Source of the DNA: Burkholderiaceae bacterium
GTDB taxonomy: Bacteria > Pseudomonadota > Gammaproteobacteria > Burkholderiales > Burkholderiaceae_A
Direction of reading: 5' to 3'
Assembly (NCBI GenBank): GCA_018882795.1
Contig: VERJ01000020.1
Span: 1 to 36,749, forward strand
Length of the DNA stretch: 36,749 nucleotides
Every line of letters starts with the position of its first letter. The stretch's first letter is position 1. Shown piece after piece: positions 26,096 to 34,750 of this stretch. Both the position numbers and the translations under genes were made by a program. The notes under the pieces were generated by a model. The model worked only from the letters and a program-made list of their open reading frames with translations, did no database searches and was not told the DNA's origin.

Positions 26096-27853
26096 CTATT
26101 GTTCAAAGACATAGCTGCCCGGCGCATCGGGTAGTGATGCGCTCTCGATGCTGGGCAGGCCCATGGCTGGTGGCGTTGTTGGGGCACCGGATCGCGTGTT
26201 CAGCCACTCAATCCATGCCGGCCACCAAGAGCCGGGAAATTCAGCAGCTTCCTTTAGCCAGCGCTGGTCAGGCAGGTAGTGACCGCCAGCGGGGCGCTTC
26301 AGAATCCGATAGCTGCGATCGGTTCTCTCGGGAGAATTGACAATGCCGGCATTGTGTCCGCCTGTGGTGAGCACAAAGGTAATCTCGGCAGGCGTCAGAT
26401 AGTGCAGTTTGTATACCGACTGCCAGGGCGCCACGTGATCGGCGGTGGTGGCCACGCAGAAGATGGGCTTGCTGATGTTGAACAGCGTGACGGGCTCATC
26501 ATGGACCCGGTAGCGTCCCTCGCTCAGCGCATTGTTAAGAAACAGTTCGCGCAGATAGCGCCCATGCATGCGCGCGGGCATGCGGGTTGTGTCAGCGTTC
26601 CAGGCCATCAGATCGGTCACGGGCGCCCGCTCGCCCATCAGGTATTCGTTGATCATGCGCGACCACATCAGATCGTTGGAGCGCAGCATCTGAAAGGCCC
26701 CTGCCATCTGACCCGCAGAGAGAAATCCTGCGTCCTCCATCTGTGCTTCCAGAAGACTCACTTCATTTTCATCGATAAAAAGCGCCAACTCTCCTGATTC
26801 GCGAAAATCGGTCTGGGTGGTGAAAAGCGTTACCGATTGCAGGCAGTCATCTTTTCCCTTGGCCATGGCAGCAGCCGCGATCGCCAGCAGAGTGCCGCCC
26901 AGACAATAGCCAGTGGCATGGATTTTTTTTTCCGGAATAATTTGATGAATGGCTTTGACTGCCGCATATAAGCCCAGCGTAAGATAGTCATCCAGTTCCA
27001 GGTCGCGCTCAGGAATGCCCGGGTTTTTCCAGGACAGACAGAACACCGTGTAACCCTCACTTACGAGATGCCGTATCAGGGAGTTGTGCGGCGAGAGATC
27101 CAGGATGTAGTACTTCATGATCCATGCCGGGACAATCAGGATGGGTTCTGGCCGGACAACATCCGTGGTTGGCGTGTATTGAATCAGTTCTGCCAGACGA
27201 TTGCGCATCACTACTTTGCCCGGGGTGCAGGCCACATCCACCCCGACACGATAGCGGTTCATGTGGGCAGGGGGCTTGTTGGTGGCAAAGCGTTCAATAT
27301 CTTCCAGCAGATTGATACCGCCATTAATCAGATTGCGTCCCCAGGTTTCCGATGTCCGCCGTAGTACCACCGGGTTGGTGAGCGGATAGTTTCCTGGCGA
27401 GAGCATGTCCAGCCACTGCCGGGCGATAAACGACACAATATGTTCGTGATGCTTTGAAACACCACGGACATTGGTGGTGGCCGCATGCCACCATTCATCG
27501 GCAAGCAGAAATGCCTGATGCAGCACACTGAATGGCCAGCGGTGCCATTCGTCTGCGTTGAAGCGTTTATCGAAACTTGGGGGAATGATGCATTCGTGCG
27601 TGGCGCTGGCTGAGGGATTAAGGGCGACACTCTGGCAGTAGCAATTCAGACGAAGTGCCTGCTCGGAGACAAGACTGACCAGATCCAGCCGCTTGCCCGG
27701 TGACGCACCAAGCTGTGTCGCCCAGTCGATCCAGGCAAGCCCGATAGAAGTCGGGGAAATTGCCCAGGTGCTGCGGGCAATCGCCGCATGAACTTTTGAG
27801 TCCAGGGCGCTGCCCATGGATGGCGTGGTGAGTGGCACTGAATTCGCTCGCAC
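26096..27853 (-). CDS. phaC: Poly(3-hydroxyalkanoate) synthase
   Basis: PhaC joins hydroxyacyl-CoA units into storage polyester at granule surfaces. The 585 residues match class I or II enzymes. The lipase-like box GYCLGG carries catalytic Cys317. The other triad members are the aspartate in TTADHVAPW and the histidine in TTGGHNAGIV. The N-terminal domain has YLLNAR-type patterns such as IPPSFDKRFNADEWHRWP. No phaA or phaB lies nearby. The start is uncertain: I use the GTG at 27853, which has no good Shine-Dalgarno site and is preceded by a hairpin at 27856-27877; a GTG at 27838 or ATG at 27817 is possible. It is followed by the phasin. Confidence 0.93.
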   Translation of the reverse strand: MRANSVPLTTPSMGSALDSKVHAAIARSTWAISPTSIGLAWIDWATQLGASPGKRLDLVSLVSEQALRLNCYCQSVALNPSASATHECIIPPSFDKRFNADEWHRWPFSVLHQAFLLADEWWHAATTNVRGVSKHHEHIVSFIARQWLDMLSPGNYPLTNPVVLRRTSETWGRNLINGGINLLEDIERFATNKPPAHMNRYRVGVDVACTPGKVVMRNRLAELIQYTPTTDVVRPEPILIVPAWIMKYYILDLSPHNSLIRHLVSEGYTVFCLSWKNPGIPERDLELDDYLTLGLYAAVKAIHQIIPEKKIHATGYCLGGTLLAIAAAAMAKGKDDCLQSVTLFTTQTDFRESGELALFIDENEVSLLEAQMEDAGFLSAGQMAGAFQMLRSNDLMWSRMINEYLMGERAPVTDLMAWNADTTRMPARMHGRYLRELFLNNALSEGRYRVHDEPVTLFNISKPIFCVATTADHVAPWQSVYKLHYLTPAEITFVLTTGGHNAGIVNSPERTDRSYRILKRPAGGHYLPDQRWLKEAAEFPGSWWPAWIEWLNTRSGAPTTPPAMGLPSIESASLPDAPGSYVFEQ

Positions 27854-27855
27854 TG

Positions 27856-27877
27856 AGGATCAAGACCCAATGATCCT
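27856..27877. other. Inverted repeat directly upstream of the phaC start
   Basis: AGGATCA-N8-TGATCCT is a perfect seven-base inverted repeat, three bases upstream of the GTG at 27853. In the mRNA it would fold into a hairpin where a ribosome site should be. On DNA it could be a repressor operator. It is not an FNR site, because its half-sites are in the opposite order. Confidence 0.4.
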
Positions 27878-27953
27878 AAGTTCAAATGCACAGCCGTACC
27901 GCACGTGCCTCGTGCAGAGGTAGCGTATCGGCCCAAATTCGTGCGCGGTTCGC

Positions 27954-28880
27954 TTACTGTGACGGAGACTTGCCGACGATTTTTCTGGGGCCGATAGAGC
28001 TCAGCCAGATGCCCAAGGCGATCAACACAAATGAGACACCGTGATAAAGCTTGGGATGCTCACCAAGAATGAGTGAGGACATGACCGCAGTCAGCAGGGG
28101 CGTGAGGTTTGCGAAAAAACCCGCAATCGTTGGACCAACACGTTGCACGCCTTCGCCCCAGGCCCGATAGGCCAAAATCGCCGGCCCTATTGCGACAAAC
28201 ACCAGGATGGTCCAAAGTTCCCAGCCCCATTGCGCACGCTGTGGAGAGATGATGGCCTCGGTGATTGAAAAGAGGCCCGAAAACGCCAGGCCATAGATGA
28301 CCTGCGCCAGAAGCAGTGCCGCCCAGTCTTGGCGAATCCTGGCGGGTTGATGTGTGTCTTTGAGCATCCAGCTATAAAACGCCCAGCTGATGATGGCCAC
28401 CACAATGTAAAGATCGCCCGCCACAAATTTAAATTGTGCCAAATTGGCCAGATTGCCTTGGGCCAGCACCACCATCACGCCGAGCATGGAGGCAGCGGCT
28501 CCCAAGACCTTCATGCCTCCGATGGGTGTGTGGAAGAATAAACGTCCAATCAGTAGCATCCAGACCGGCATGCTGGCCGCAATTAATGTCACGTTGATGG
28601 CCGAGGACGTGTGCAGTGCCAGGTATTGCAATGAGTTATAGGCCGATACAGACAGGATGCCGAGTACCAGGTAGCGTTTCCAGTGCAGGAGCAGGCCGCT
28701 TCCAGGTCGGATAATCCAAGGAGCCAGCGGCAGCAGAAACACCAGCACTAGCAGCCAGCGCATGAAATTAAAAAGCATCGGTGGGATCAGGTCGACGGCC
28801 ATCCGGCCCACGATGGCATTGGCCGCCCACATCACGGGCGGCACCAATAAGATAAGACTCGAAGATTGTTTACTGCGCAT
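27954..28880 (-). CDS. EamA/DMT-family transporter (first)
   Basis: This is an inner-membrane protein of 308 residues with ten predicted membrane helices in two EamA repeats. The first opens with VPPVMWAANAIVGRMAVDLIPPMLFNFMRW, and the second includes FYSWMLKDTHQPARIRQDW and GPAILAYRAWGEGVQRVGPTIAGFFANLTPLLTAVMSSLILGE. EamA proteins export metabolites, such as amino acids. The substrate cannot be told here. It lies between ggt and phaC, with gaps of about 100 bases on both sides, so it may be its own unit. A second member of the family lies at 31840. Confidence 0.87.
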   Translation of the reverse strand: MRSKQSSSLILLVPPVMWAANAIVGRMAVDLIPPMLFNFMRWLLVLVFLLPLAPWIIRPGSGLLLHWKRYLVLGILSVSAYNSLQYLALHTSSAINVTLIAASMPVWMLLIGRLFFHTPIGGMKVLGAAASMLGVMVVLAQGNLANLAQFKFVAGDLYIVVAIISWAFYSWMLKDTHQPARIRQDWAALLLAQVIYGLAFSGLFSITEAIISPQRAQWGWELWTILVFVAIGPAILAYRAWGEGVQRVGPTIAGFFANLTPLLTAVMSSLILGEHPKLYHGVSFVLIALGIWLSSIGPRKIVGKSPSQ

Positions 28881-28992
28881 ATTGCGATTGCTGGCCTAAA
28901 TCAGACACAGCAGGAGTGCTTTCAATGAAGGTGAAGTGAGGAATGGACGAATGATACTGTCCGAAATGCCTTCCCGAAAAATCGCCGTTGAA

Positions 28993-30828
28993 TCAGTCGC
29001 CCACGCTGATGCCTTCTCGTCTGGGGTCTGATCCACCCTGCCAGAGGCCATCTCGACGAACAATGGCCTGAATCCCACTGACAAGCTCAATCTCTTGTAC
29101 CGGTTGGCCGAATTGTTGCAGTCCTTTTGCCAGATGCTGCATCCCTGCTTGGTAAGACTCAATTTGCAGGACCGCCTGCGGACCATTGATGACAAAGTTT
29201 GGCTGGTTGATTGCCGTCTGCGGATCGAGTTGCCATTGCAGCAGACCAAGAATCGTTTTGGTGGTGTAGTGCAGGATGGATGCGCCACCGGGGCTGCCAA
29301 GCGCCGCAATCACGGGCCCGCGACTGCCATCGGACCGTCGCTCATAGATCAGTGTGGGGCTCATGGAGGACCTTGGCCGCTTACCTGGCTCTATCCGATT
29401 GGCGATCAGCATTCCGTCAGCCAAGCGTGGCACGAAACTGAAATCAGTGAGCTGGTTATTCAGTAGAAAGCCGCCGTTGCCCGTGGGGCTCACCATCAGG
29501 CGGGCGCCAAAGGCACTCTCAATGGTTGAGGTCATACTGAGTGTGTTGCCATAACGATCCGCAATCGATAAGTGGCTTGTGCCCTCTTCAAACTGCTCAT
29601 TCATAGCCGCGCTTTTTGAAGCCATGCCCTGCGGATTTCCGGGATTCGCTGTGGGCATGCGAATACTGCCAATCAGTGCTGCCCGCTGTTGCAGGTAAGT
29701 CGGGTCAAGCAGGCTGGCCCAGCTGCCTGCTGGTGGCGCTACAAAATCGGGATCAGCGATAAATTGCGCCCGATCCGCAAAGGCCAGTCGTGATGCCTCA
29801 ATGTAGTGATGCATCCAGCGCGGTGAGGGTGCCTGCTCTTGGGCCGAGTCCAGCCGATTCAAGATCTGAAGGATCTGACCAATTGTGATGGCACCCGAAC
29901 TTGGCGGCGGAAACCCACATATCTCTACCCCTGCGGCAGGTTTTATGGCTGCCGGAAAAGGAAAGCAGAGGGCATCACGAATCCGTGGACGATAATTTTT
30001 CAGATCTTCTGTGCGCAAAAGGCCTGGTGCAGTAGGGTGGCGCCTGACGGTATCGACAATCTGTTCCGCAAGGTCGCCGATATAAAAACTCTCTGCTCCC
30101 GTTTTGGCAAGGGTGCGATAAATGGCGGCCAGATCAGGATTGCGTAGTCGCGTGCCTGCCGCCTTGGCGCTGCCGTCGGGTTGATAGAAATGGGTTCTTG
30201 CCTGCGGATCCTTGCGCAAATGGGGATCCTGCTCAAGCAGCGCGTGCAGCCTTGGGCTGATCGGAAAGCCTTCCTCAGCCAGTGCAATTGCAGGTGTAAA
30301 GAGTCTCTCCCAGGCAAGGCGCCCATGCTGCTGGTGGGCAAGGGCCAGCATGCGCAGGACGCCTGGCGTGCCGACCGATCGGCCGCCTACGACAGCCTCA
30401 GCAAATGCCATGGGCCTGCCATCTTTTAGAAACAGATCCTCATGTGCATGGCCGGGTGCGGTTTCTCTGCCATCAAAGGCCTGCAGCCGATCACCGTTGT
30501 GATGCAGTAGCAGCGCTCCACCGCCGATACCACTGGATTGTGGCTCTACGAGCGTGAGAACCAGCTGTGCGGCGATCGCGGCATCAATGGCGCTGCCACC
30601 CGCTCTGAGCATCTCCAGTCCGGCCGCACTGGCCAGTGGATTCGCCGTCGAAACGATCTGACCGCGGGCGGTTTGACTGGCCTGGCTGATCGCGTGCAGC
30701 CGCGTATGCGCGGCCTCGGGCTGATCGCGTGAAATGCCATCGGAGAACCTGGCGGCGCAGCCGGCCAGCAGCAGCGCGAACGCTGTAATGGCTGCAGCAA
30801 GACGCAGCGAGTCTTGGTAACTGTTCAC
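28993..30828 (-). CDS. ggt: Gamma-glutamyltransferase, predicted lipoprotein
   Basis: Ggt cleaves gamma-glutamyl bonds, as in glutathione, or moves the glutamyl group to an acceptor, in the periplasm. The 611-residue precursor starts at a GTG at 30828 that overlaps the previous stop as GTGA. A lipoprotein signal peptide ends in LLAGC, so a membrane-anchored form is likely. Autocleavage should occur before Thr417 (GTSHLSIADRYGN), leaving a 195-residue small subunit. GNGGFLLNNQLTDFS is also typical of the small subunit. The frame is open 19 codons further, but that extension lacks the signal. It is coupled to the carboxymuconolactone-decarboxylase-family gene. Confidence 0.93.
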   Translation of the reverse strand: MNSYQDSLRLAAAITAFALLLAGCAARFSDGISRDQPEAAHTRLHAISQASQTARGQIVSTANPLASAAGLEMLRAGGSAIDAAIAAQLVLTLVEPQSSGIGGGALLLHHNGDRLQAFDGRETAPGHAHEDLFLKDGRPMAFAEAVVGGRSVGTPGVLRMLALAHQQHGRLAWERLFTPAIALAEEGFPISPRLHALLEQDPHLRKDPQARTHFYQPDGSAKAAGTRLRNPDLAAIYRTLAKTGAESFYIGDLAEQIVDTVRRHPTAPGLLRTEDLKNYRPRIRDALCFPFPAAIKPAAGVEICGFPPPSSGAITIGQILQILNRLDSAQEQAPSPRWMHHYIEASRLAFADRAQFIADPDFVAPPAGSWASLLDPTYLQQRAALIGSIRMPTANPGNPQGMASKSAAMNEQFEEGTSHLSIADRYGNTLSMTSTIESAFGARLMVSPTGNGGFLLNNQLTDFSFVPRLADGMLIANRIEPGKRPRSSMSPTLIYERRSDGSRGPVIAALGSPGGASILHYTTKTILGLLQWQLDPQTAINQPNFVINGPQAVLQIESYQAGMQHLAKGLQQFGQPVQEIELVSGIQAIVRRDGLWQGGSDPRREGISVGD

Positions 30829-31193
30829 TCGGCCAGCGCTTCTTTTGCCGTTCTGAATCCGTCGATAGCAGCGGGCACGCCGCAATAGATGGCGGTCTGC
30901 AGCAGGATTTCGCGAATCTCATCCTTGGTGACGCCGTTACGAATCGCTCCTTTCACATGCAGCCGAAGCTCATGCGGGCGATTCAAGGCGGTGAGCATGG
31001 CAATGTTGAGCATGCTGCGAGTCTTACGGTCGAGACCCGGCCGATTCCAGACCCGATCCCAGCAATATTCGGTGACCAGCTCCTGCATGGGCAGGTTGAA
31101 GTCGTCGGCATTCTTAATAGATTGGTCGACATAGTCTTTGCCCAGGACATCTCTGCGGGTGTTCAGCCCGCGCTGAAAGGATTCGGAATTCAT
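30825..31193 (-). CDS. Carboxymuconolactone-decarboxylase-family protein
   Basis: This 122-residue protein matches 4-carboxymuconolactone decarboxylase (PcaC-type) and relatives. It contains RRDVLGKDYVDQSI, VTEYCWDRVWNRPGLDRKTRSMLNIAMLTALNRPHELRLHVKGAIRNGVTKDEIREILLQTAIYCG. The lone cysteine in TEYCW and the helical core resemble PcaC, not the AhpD branch, which carries a CxxC pair. No other protocatechuate-pathway gene is near, so the true substrate is open. The gene lies 29 bases after the unknown 138-residue gene and overlaps ggt by four bases. It could be an organic-acid enzyme recruited to a different pathway. Confidence 0.87.
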   Translation of the reverse strand: MNSESFQRGLNTRRDVLGKDYVDQSIKNADDFNLPMQELVTEYCWDRVWNRPGLDRKTRSMLNIAMLTALNRPHELRLHVKGAIRNGVTKDEIREILLQTAIYCGVPAAIDGFRTAKEALAE

Positions 31194-31222
31194 TTTGCAC
31201 CTCTCTCACAGCCAAGCTGTGG

Positions 31223-31639
31223 TTAAAGTGCGTAGTGTGGCACGCTTGGTTTGAGCACCCTGAGCACACGGCTCAGCAGGCCGAATTCCCTAGAGACCCG
31301 ATCAAACAATTCATCAACCGGGCGGGAGGCGTCGGCCGCCCGAGCATAGGCGATTTGCCCCATTTTTTCATAATAATTGCGCTCCACAAGACGGGCCCGC
31401 TTCACATCCCATGCATCGACAAATAGGCAGCTGTCGCCGATATCGCGGTAGTCATCCCGGGTTTTTGCACGTAAGAATTCAAAACAAACGATATCGGGCG
31501 GGAACTGGGTCTTGCGGAAGTTTCTGGCGATCATGTGCACCAGATAGGCCTCCAGTTCCTGATCAAGAAAGACCTGGCTTTTGCCTTCGGACTCCATGAC
31601 CAACTCCCAACTGGCTCTGAGATAGGGCTGCCAATTCAT
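31223..31639 (-). CDS. Unknown protein of 138 residues
   Basis: I do not recognise this protein. It has no signal peptide or membrane helix. The first part is helical (WQPYLRASWELVMESEGKSQVFLDQELEAYLVHMIARNFRK). The middle has a short beta part with FPPDIVCFEFLRAK and DIGDSCLFVDAWDVKRARLVERNYYEKMGQIAYARA. The end is amphipathic helix. Two cysteines lie in VCFEF and SCLFV. The ATG at 31639 has GAGGAG five bases upstream, so it is a real gene; the longer frame to 31696 is not needed. It heads a unit with the CMD-family gene and ggt. It is divergent from the second DMT transporter. Confidence 0.7.
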   Translation of the reverse strand: MNWQPYLRASWELVMESEGKSQVFLDQELEAYLVHMIARNFRKTQFPPDIVCFEFLRAKTRDDYRDIGDSCLFVDAWDVKRARLVERNYYEKMGQIAYARAADASRPVDELFDRVSREFGLLSRVLRVLKPSVPHYAL

Positions 31640-31839
31640 TGACGCTCCTCCCCCTGAATAATTTCGGAAAGTCAACGGATGAAAAAATAATTCCAAACGC
31701 TTTCTGAATCAAGTGGATCCGGGAAATTCCACAGGCCTGCAGTTGTCTTGCTCCTGTGCTGTGGGGCACGACCTGCCGTGATCGCGTAGAGGTGACCGTT
31801 GGGGTTGTTATCATCCCGACTCATTTATCCGGAAGCCCA

Positions 31840-32697
31840 ATGACGAGCCGCCTGTTTGGTATTACTGCTGTCGTTTTATCCGCAGCGGGTTTTGGCGCCA
31901 TGGCGATTTTCGCCCGCTGGGCCTATGCTGATGGCGCCGATGTCGTGGCGGTGCTGTTTCTGCGATTTCTTTTTGCTGGCCTGGCCATGGCAGTGTTCAT
32001 GCTGGCCTCGCGTCGGCGATGGCCGCAGCCAAAAGCCTGTGTTGTGTTGGCTTTTATGGGCGGTGCAATTTACTTTGCACAGTCTTACGCGTTTTTTGCA
32101 GCGCTTCAATACGCGTCGGCTGGCCTGGTTGCTTTGCTGCTCTATCTTTATCCCTCGCTTGTCACGGTACTCGGTGCACTAATTTTTAAGGAGCCGCTCG
32201 GGGCTCAGCGTCTTGCTGCGGTATTGCTCGCATTTCTGGGTACTGTGTTGGCGCTCTGGGGTGGCATCTCCGGCAGTGCCCTGGGCATCGCGCTGGGAGT
32301 GGGCTCTGCGCTTTTGTATTCGGCCTACATCCTGATTGGCAGTCGGGTATTAAAAGCGGAGGAACCCTATGGGTCAGCGACTGTGGTGATGCTCTCGGCA
32401 GCAGCGGCATTTGGTGCTTCAGCCTTGGTCACGGGGCCTGCCTTTCCCCAGTCGGCATCCGGTTGGCTGTCGATCGGGGCAATCGCGTTGTTATCGACCG
32501 TTGTGGCGATGGTGGGATTTTTTATCGGCGTGCGGATCCTTGGTGCCGCCGATGCGGCAACTTTATCAACACTGGAGCCTGTTGTGACGATTGCGCTTGC
32601 CGCTGTTTTTCTGGGGGAGACGCTACAGCCGCTGCAGCTGCTGGGTGCAGCGGTGGTGCTGGGTGCTGTGGTCTGGCTGACCCGGATCAGACTTTAA
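31840..32697 (+). CDS. EamA/DMT-family transporter (second)
   Basis: This 285-residue inner-membrane protein has ten predicted helices in two EamA repeats. The first contains AAGFGAMAIFARWAYADG, FLRFLFAG and YFAQSYAFFAALQYASAGLVALLLYLYPSLV. The second closes with ATLSTLEPVVTIALAAVFLGETLQPLQLLGAAVVL. It differs much from the first DMT protein and is not a local duplicate. The ATG at 31840 fits the first helix; the frame stays open to 31756. The export substrate is unknown. It is divergent from the unknown 138-residue gene and its 3' end overlaps the convergent DUF2788 gene by 11 bases. Confidence 0.87.
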   Translation: MTSRLFGITAVVLSAAGFGAMAIFARWAYADGADVVAVLFLRFLFAGLAMAVFMLASRRRWPQPKACVVLAFMGGAIYFAQSYAFFAALQYASAGLVALLLYLYPSLVTVLGALIFKEPLGAQRLAAVLLAFLGTVLALWGGISGSALGIALGVGSALLYSAYILIGSRVLKAEEPYGSATVVMLSAAAAFGASALVTGPAFPQSASGWLSIGAIALLSTVVAMVGFFIGVRILGAADAATLSTLEPVVTIALAAVFLGETLQPLQLLGAAVVLGAVVWLTRIRL

Positions 32698-32896
32698 TGA
32701 AGTATTGGATGAGTGTTTTGGCAATCCAGCCGCTGGTGCCCACCAGCAGCGCGATGCTCAGCACAATATAGGCCATCTTGCCGCCCTTGGACTCACGGGC
32801 AAGCGCCAGCACAATCATCACCATCAAGCCGATTAGCCCGGCCACAAAATAGGGCGTGAGGTTATCGAACAGTTCAATGAGTTCCTGGTTATCCAT
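32687..32896 (-). CDS. DUF2788 membrane protein
   Basis: The 69-residue protein has two membrane helices (LTPYFVAGLIGLMVMIVLALA and MAYIVLSIALLVGTSGWIAK) joined by a short basic loop RESKGGK, and resembles DUF2788 proteins of beta- and gammaproteobacteria. Its function is unknown. Its ATG overlaps the end of maf by eight bases, so the two are transcribed together. The 3' end overlaps the convergent transporter gene by 11 bases. Confidence 0.8.
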   Translation of the reverse strand: MDNQELIELFDNLTPYFVAGLIGLMVMIVLALARESKGGKMAYIVLSIALLVGTSGWIAKTLIQYFIKV

Positions 32897-33539
32897 GTTG
32901 GCTGAGCCTGCGAATCAGATCGAGTGTCTCATAAAGTGGCATGCCCATGATGCCAGAGTAGCTGCCCGCGATTCTGGGAATCAGCGCACCGGCTGCACCC
33001 TGAATGCCATAGCCGCCTGCCTTATCCATGGGCTCACCCGAGGCCACATAAGCATCAATCCATGCAGGGGAGAGCTCTGCAAAGGTGACTTCTGATTCAA
33101 CAACAATGGTCTCTGAGGCGGTCTGATCAAAACGACTGACACTCACGGCGGTGAATACTTGGTGTGTTTTGCCTGAGAGATCGGCAAGCATGTCACGCGC
33201 CTGCGCGTCACGTTGTGGCTTGCCAAGAATGGTCATACCAAGGGCGACGGTTGTATCGGCAGCAATGATCAGATCTGATGATGCGGGTGATAAGCGCATC
33301 GATACACTTTGCGGCGATTGATGCAGCCTGCGCAGGGCATCGTCGCGTTTGAGCGTTGCAACCCGCTGCACATAGCTTGCGGGGGACTCACCCGGCAGGA
33401 TGATTTCAAGCGCCTCTGGATCGGCATGTGGATCAGTTGGCACAATAATTGGTGAGAGACCCACCGATTGCAGGAGTGCTTTGCGGCGCGGGCTTTGTGA
33501 AGCCAGAAGGAGCTTGGGTGTGCGTGCGGTGCGGGCCAT
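32889..33539 (-). CDS. maf: Maf-family nucleotide pyrophosphatase
   Basis: Maf proteins hydrolyse nucleoside triphosphates to monophosphates, which keeps faulty or excess nucleotides out of nucleic acids. The 216 residues begin with LLASQSPRRKALLQSVG, the Sx-SPRR motif of the YhdE-like dTTP/UTP branch, rather than the SxYRR type. DTTVALGMTILGKP supplies the catalytic acidic residues, and GKTHQVFTAVSV and DKAGGYGIQG follow as expected. Start is the ATG at 33539. A 14-codon longer frame begins with a weaker start and approaches the divergent aminotransferase. The gene is coupled to the DUF2788 gene. Confidence 0.93.
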   Translation of the reverse strand: MARTARTPKLLLASQSPRRKALLQSVGLSPIIVPTDPHADPEALEIILPGESPASYVQRVATLKRDDALRRLHQSPQSVSMRLSPASSDLIIAADTTVALGMTILGKPQRDAQARDMLADLSGKTHQVFTAVSVSRFDQTASETIVVESEVTFAELSPAWIDAYVASGEPMDKAGGYGIQGAAGALIPRIAGSYSGIMGMPLYETLDLIRRLSQHG

Positions 33540-33574
33540 GGGGCTGAATTTTAAAAACTGTGACAATAGCCGAT

Positions 33575-34750
33575 ATGACACCAGTACAACTGCTTTCCGA
33601 AAGGGCCCAGGCCACGCGCCCTTTTTATGTGATGGAATTGCTGGCCCGCGCTGCAGCCCGTGAGCCGCTGAAGGGCCCTTCCGTCAGTATGGTGGTAGGT
33701 GAGCCCGATTTCCCACCCCCTCCACCAGTGGTGCGGGCAGCTCAGGCGGCTTTGGCGCAAGGCGGGATTCACTACACCCACACACTCGGTATGCCCGAGC
33801 TGCGGGAGGCAATCGCGAATGATTATCTGCGTCGTGATGGTCTGCAGATCAGCATCGATCGCGTCGCGGTTACCGCAGGCGCCTCTGGTGGGCTGCTGCT
33901 GGTGATGGCAGCGCTGCTCAATCCAGGGGATGAGGTCATCATGCCCGATCCCAGTTATCCCTGTAATCGCGAGTTCGTGTCGGTCATGGGCGGCGTGGTG
34001 AAGACCATTCCTGTTGATGCGGCATCGGGATTTCAGCCCACAGTGGATGCGGTGAGGCAGGCCTGGGGGCCGCGCACACGGGCCCTGCTGGTGGCCAGCC
34101 CCGCCAATCCAACGGGCACCATGATTGCCACTGATCAGGCTCAGTCCCTGGCACAGACCGTGCGGGAACTTGGCGGTGTGATGATCATTGATGAGATTTA
34201 TCAACGTCTGGCCTTTGAGGGCAATCCCAAGTCACTGCTTTCCTTGGGCGACGATGTGATTTCGATCAACAGCTTCTCGAAAACCTTCTCCATGACGGGC
34301 TGGCGTCTGGGCTGGGTGGTTGCACCCACCCGAATGATTGCGGCCATCGAGCGGCTCTCCCAGAATCTGTTCATCTCCACATCATCCTTGTCACAGCGTG
34401 CAGCACTGGCTGCATTTGAGCCCGAGTCCCTGGCAGTGGCCGAGGCCTATCGCCAGAAATTCCGTGAGCAGGGCCGTTATTTGCTTACCGAATTGCAGCG
34501 CCTGGGGTTTCAGTTGCCGGCTGCACCCGATGGCGCTTTTTATGGCTACTGTGATGTATCGGCATTGACCCGCGACAGTTTTCAGTTCTGCATTGATCTG
34601 TGTGATCAGGCTGGTGTGCTCATGACGCCTGGCCGGGATTTCGGTGATTACCAAGCTGAAAAATTTCTGCGAGTCTCTTACACCAAGCCCCTGGAACTGC
34701 TGCAGGAAGGGGTGCATCGATTAAAAGTATTTCTGGAGAAAACACAATGA
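33575..34750 (+). CDS. PLP-dependent aminotransferase, class I/II
   Basis: This 391-residue cytoplasmic enzyme moves amino groups using pyridoxal phosphate. Lys236 in NSFSKTFSMTGWRLGW binds the cofactor. SPANPTGTM holds the conserved asparagine, DEIYQRL the acidic residue, and the C-terminal FLRVSYTKPLELLQEG the substrate-binding arginine. It is near the aspartate or aromatic aminotransferase group; the amino acid cannot be fixed. The ATG at 33575 is preferred to a GTG at 33560. The divergent gap to maf is only 35 bases, so their promoters must overlap. The last bases overlap the OYE reductase start (ATGA), so the pair is an operon. Confidence 0.92.
   Translation: MTPVQLLSERAQATRPFYVMELLARAAAREPLKGPSVSMVVGEPDFPPPPPVVRAAQAALAQGGIHYTHTLGMPELREAIANDYLRRDGLQISIDRVAVTAGASGGLLLVMAALLNPGDEVIMPDPSYPCNREFVSVMGGVVKTIPVDAASGFQPTVDAVRQAWGPRTRALLVASPANPTGTMIATDQAQSLAQTVRELGGVMIIDEIYQRLAFEGNPKSLLSLGDDVISINSFSKTFSMTGWRLGWVVAPTRMIAAIERLSQNLFISTSSLSQRAALAAFEPESLAVAEAYRQKFREQGRYLLTELQRLGFQLPAAPDGAFYGYCDVSALTRDSFQFCIDLCDQAGVLMTPGRDFGDYQAEKFLRVSYTKPLELLQEGVHRLKVFLEKTQ

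Noticed and set aside
27856-27877. Possible FNR/Anr box ahead of phaC
   Set aside because: The half-sites read ATCAA then TTGAT-like in the reverse order with the wrong spacing, so it does not match TTGAT-N4-ATCAA.
31640-31839. Possible extra gene or RNA in the 200-base divergent gap
   Set aside because: I found no frame with a ribosome site and no stable hairpin with a T tract; it most likely holds two promoters.
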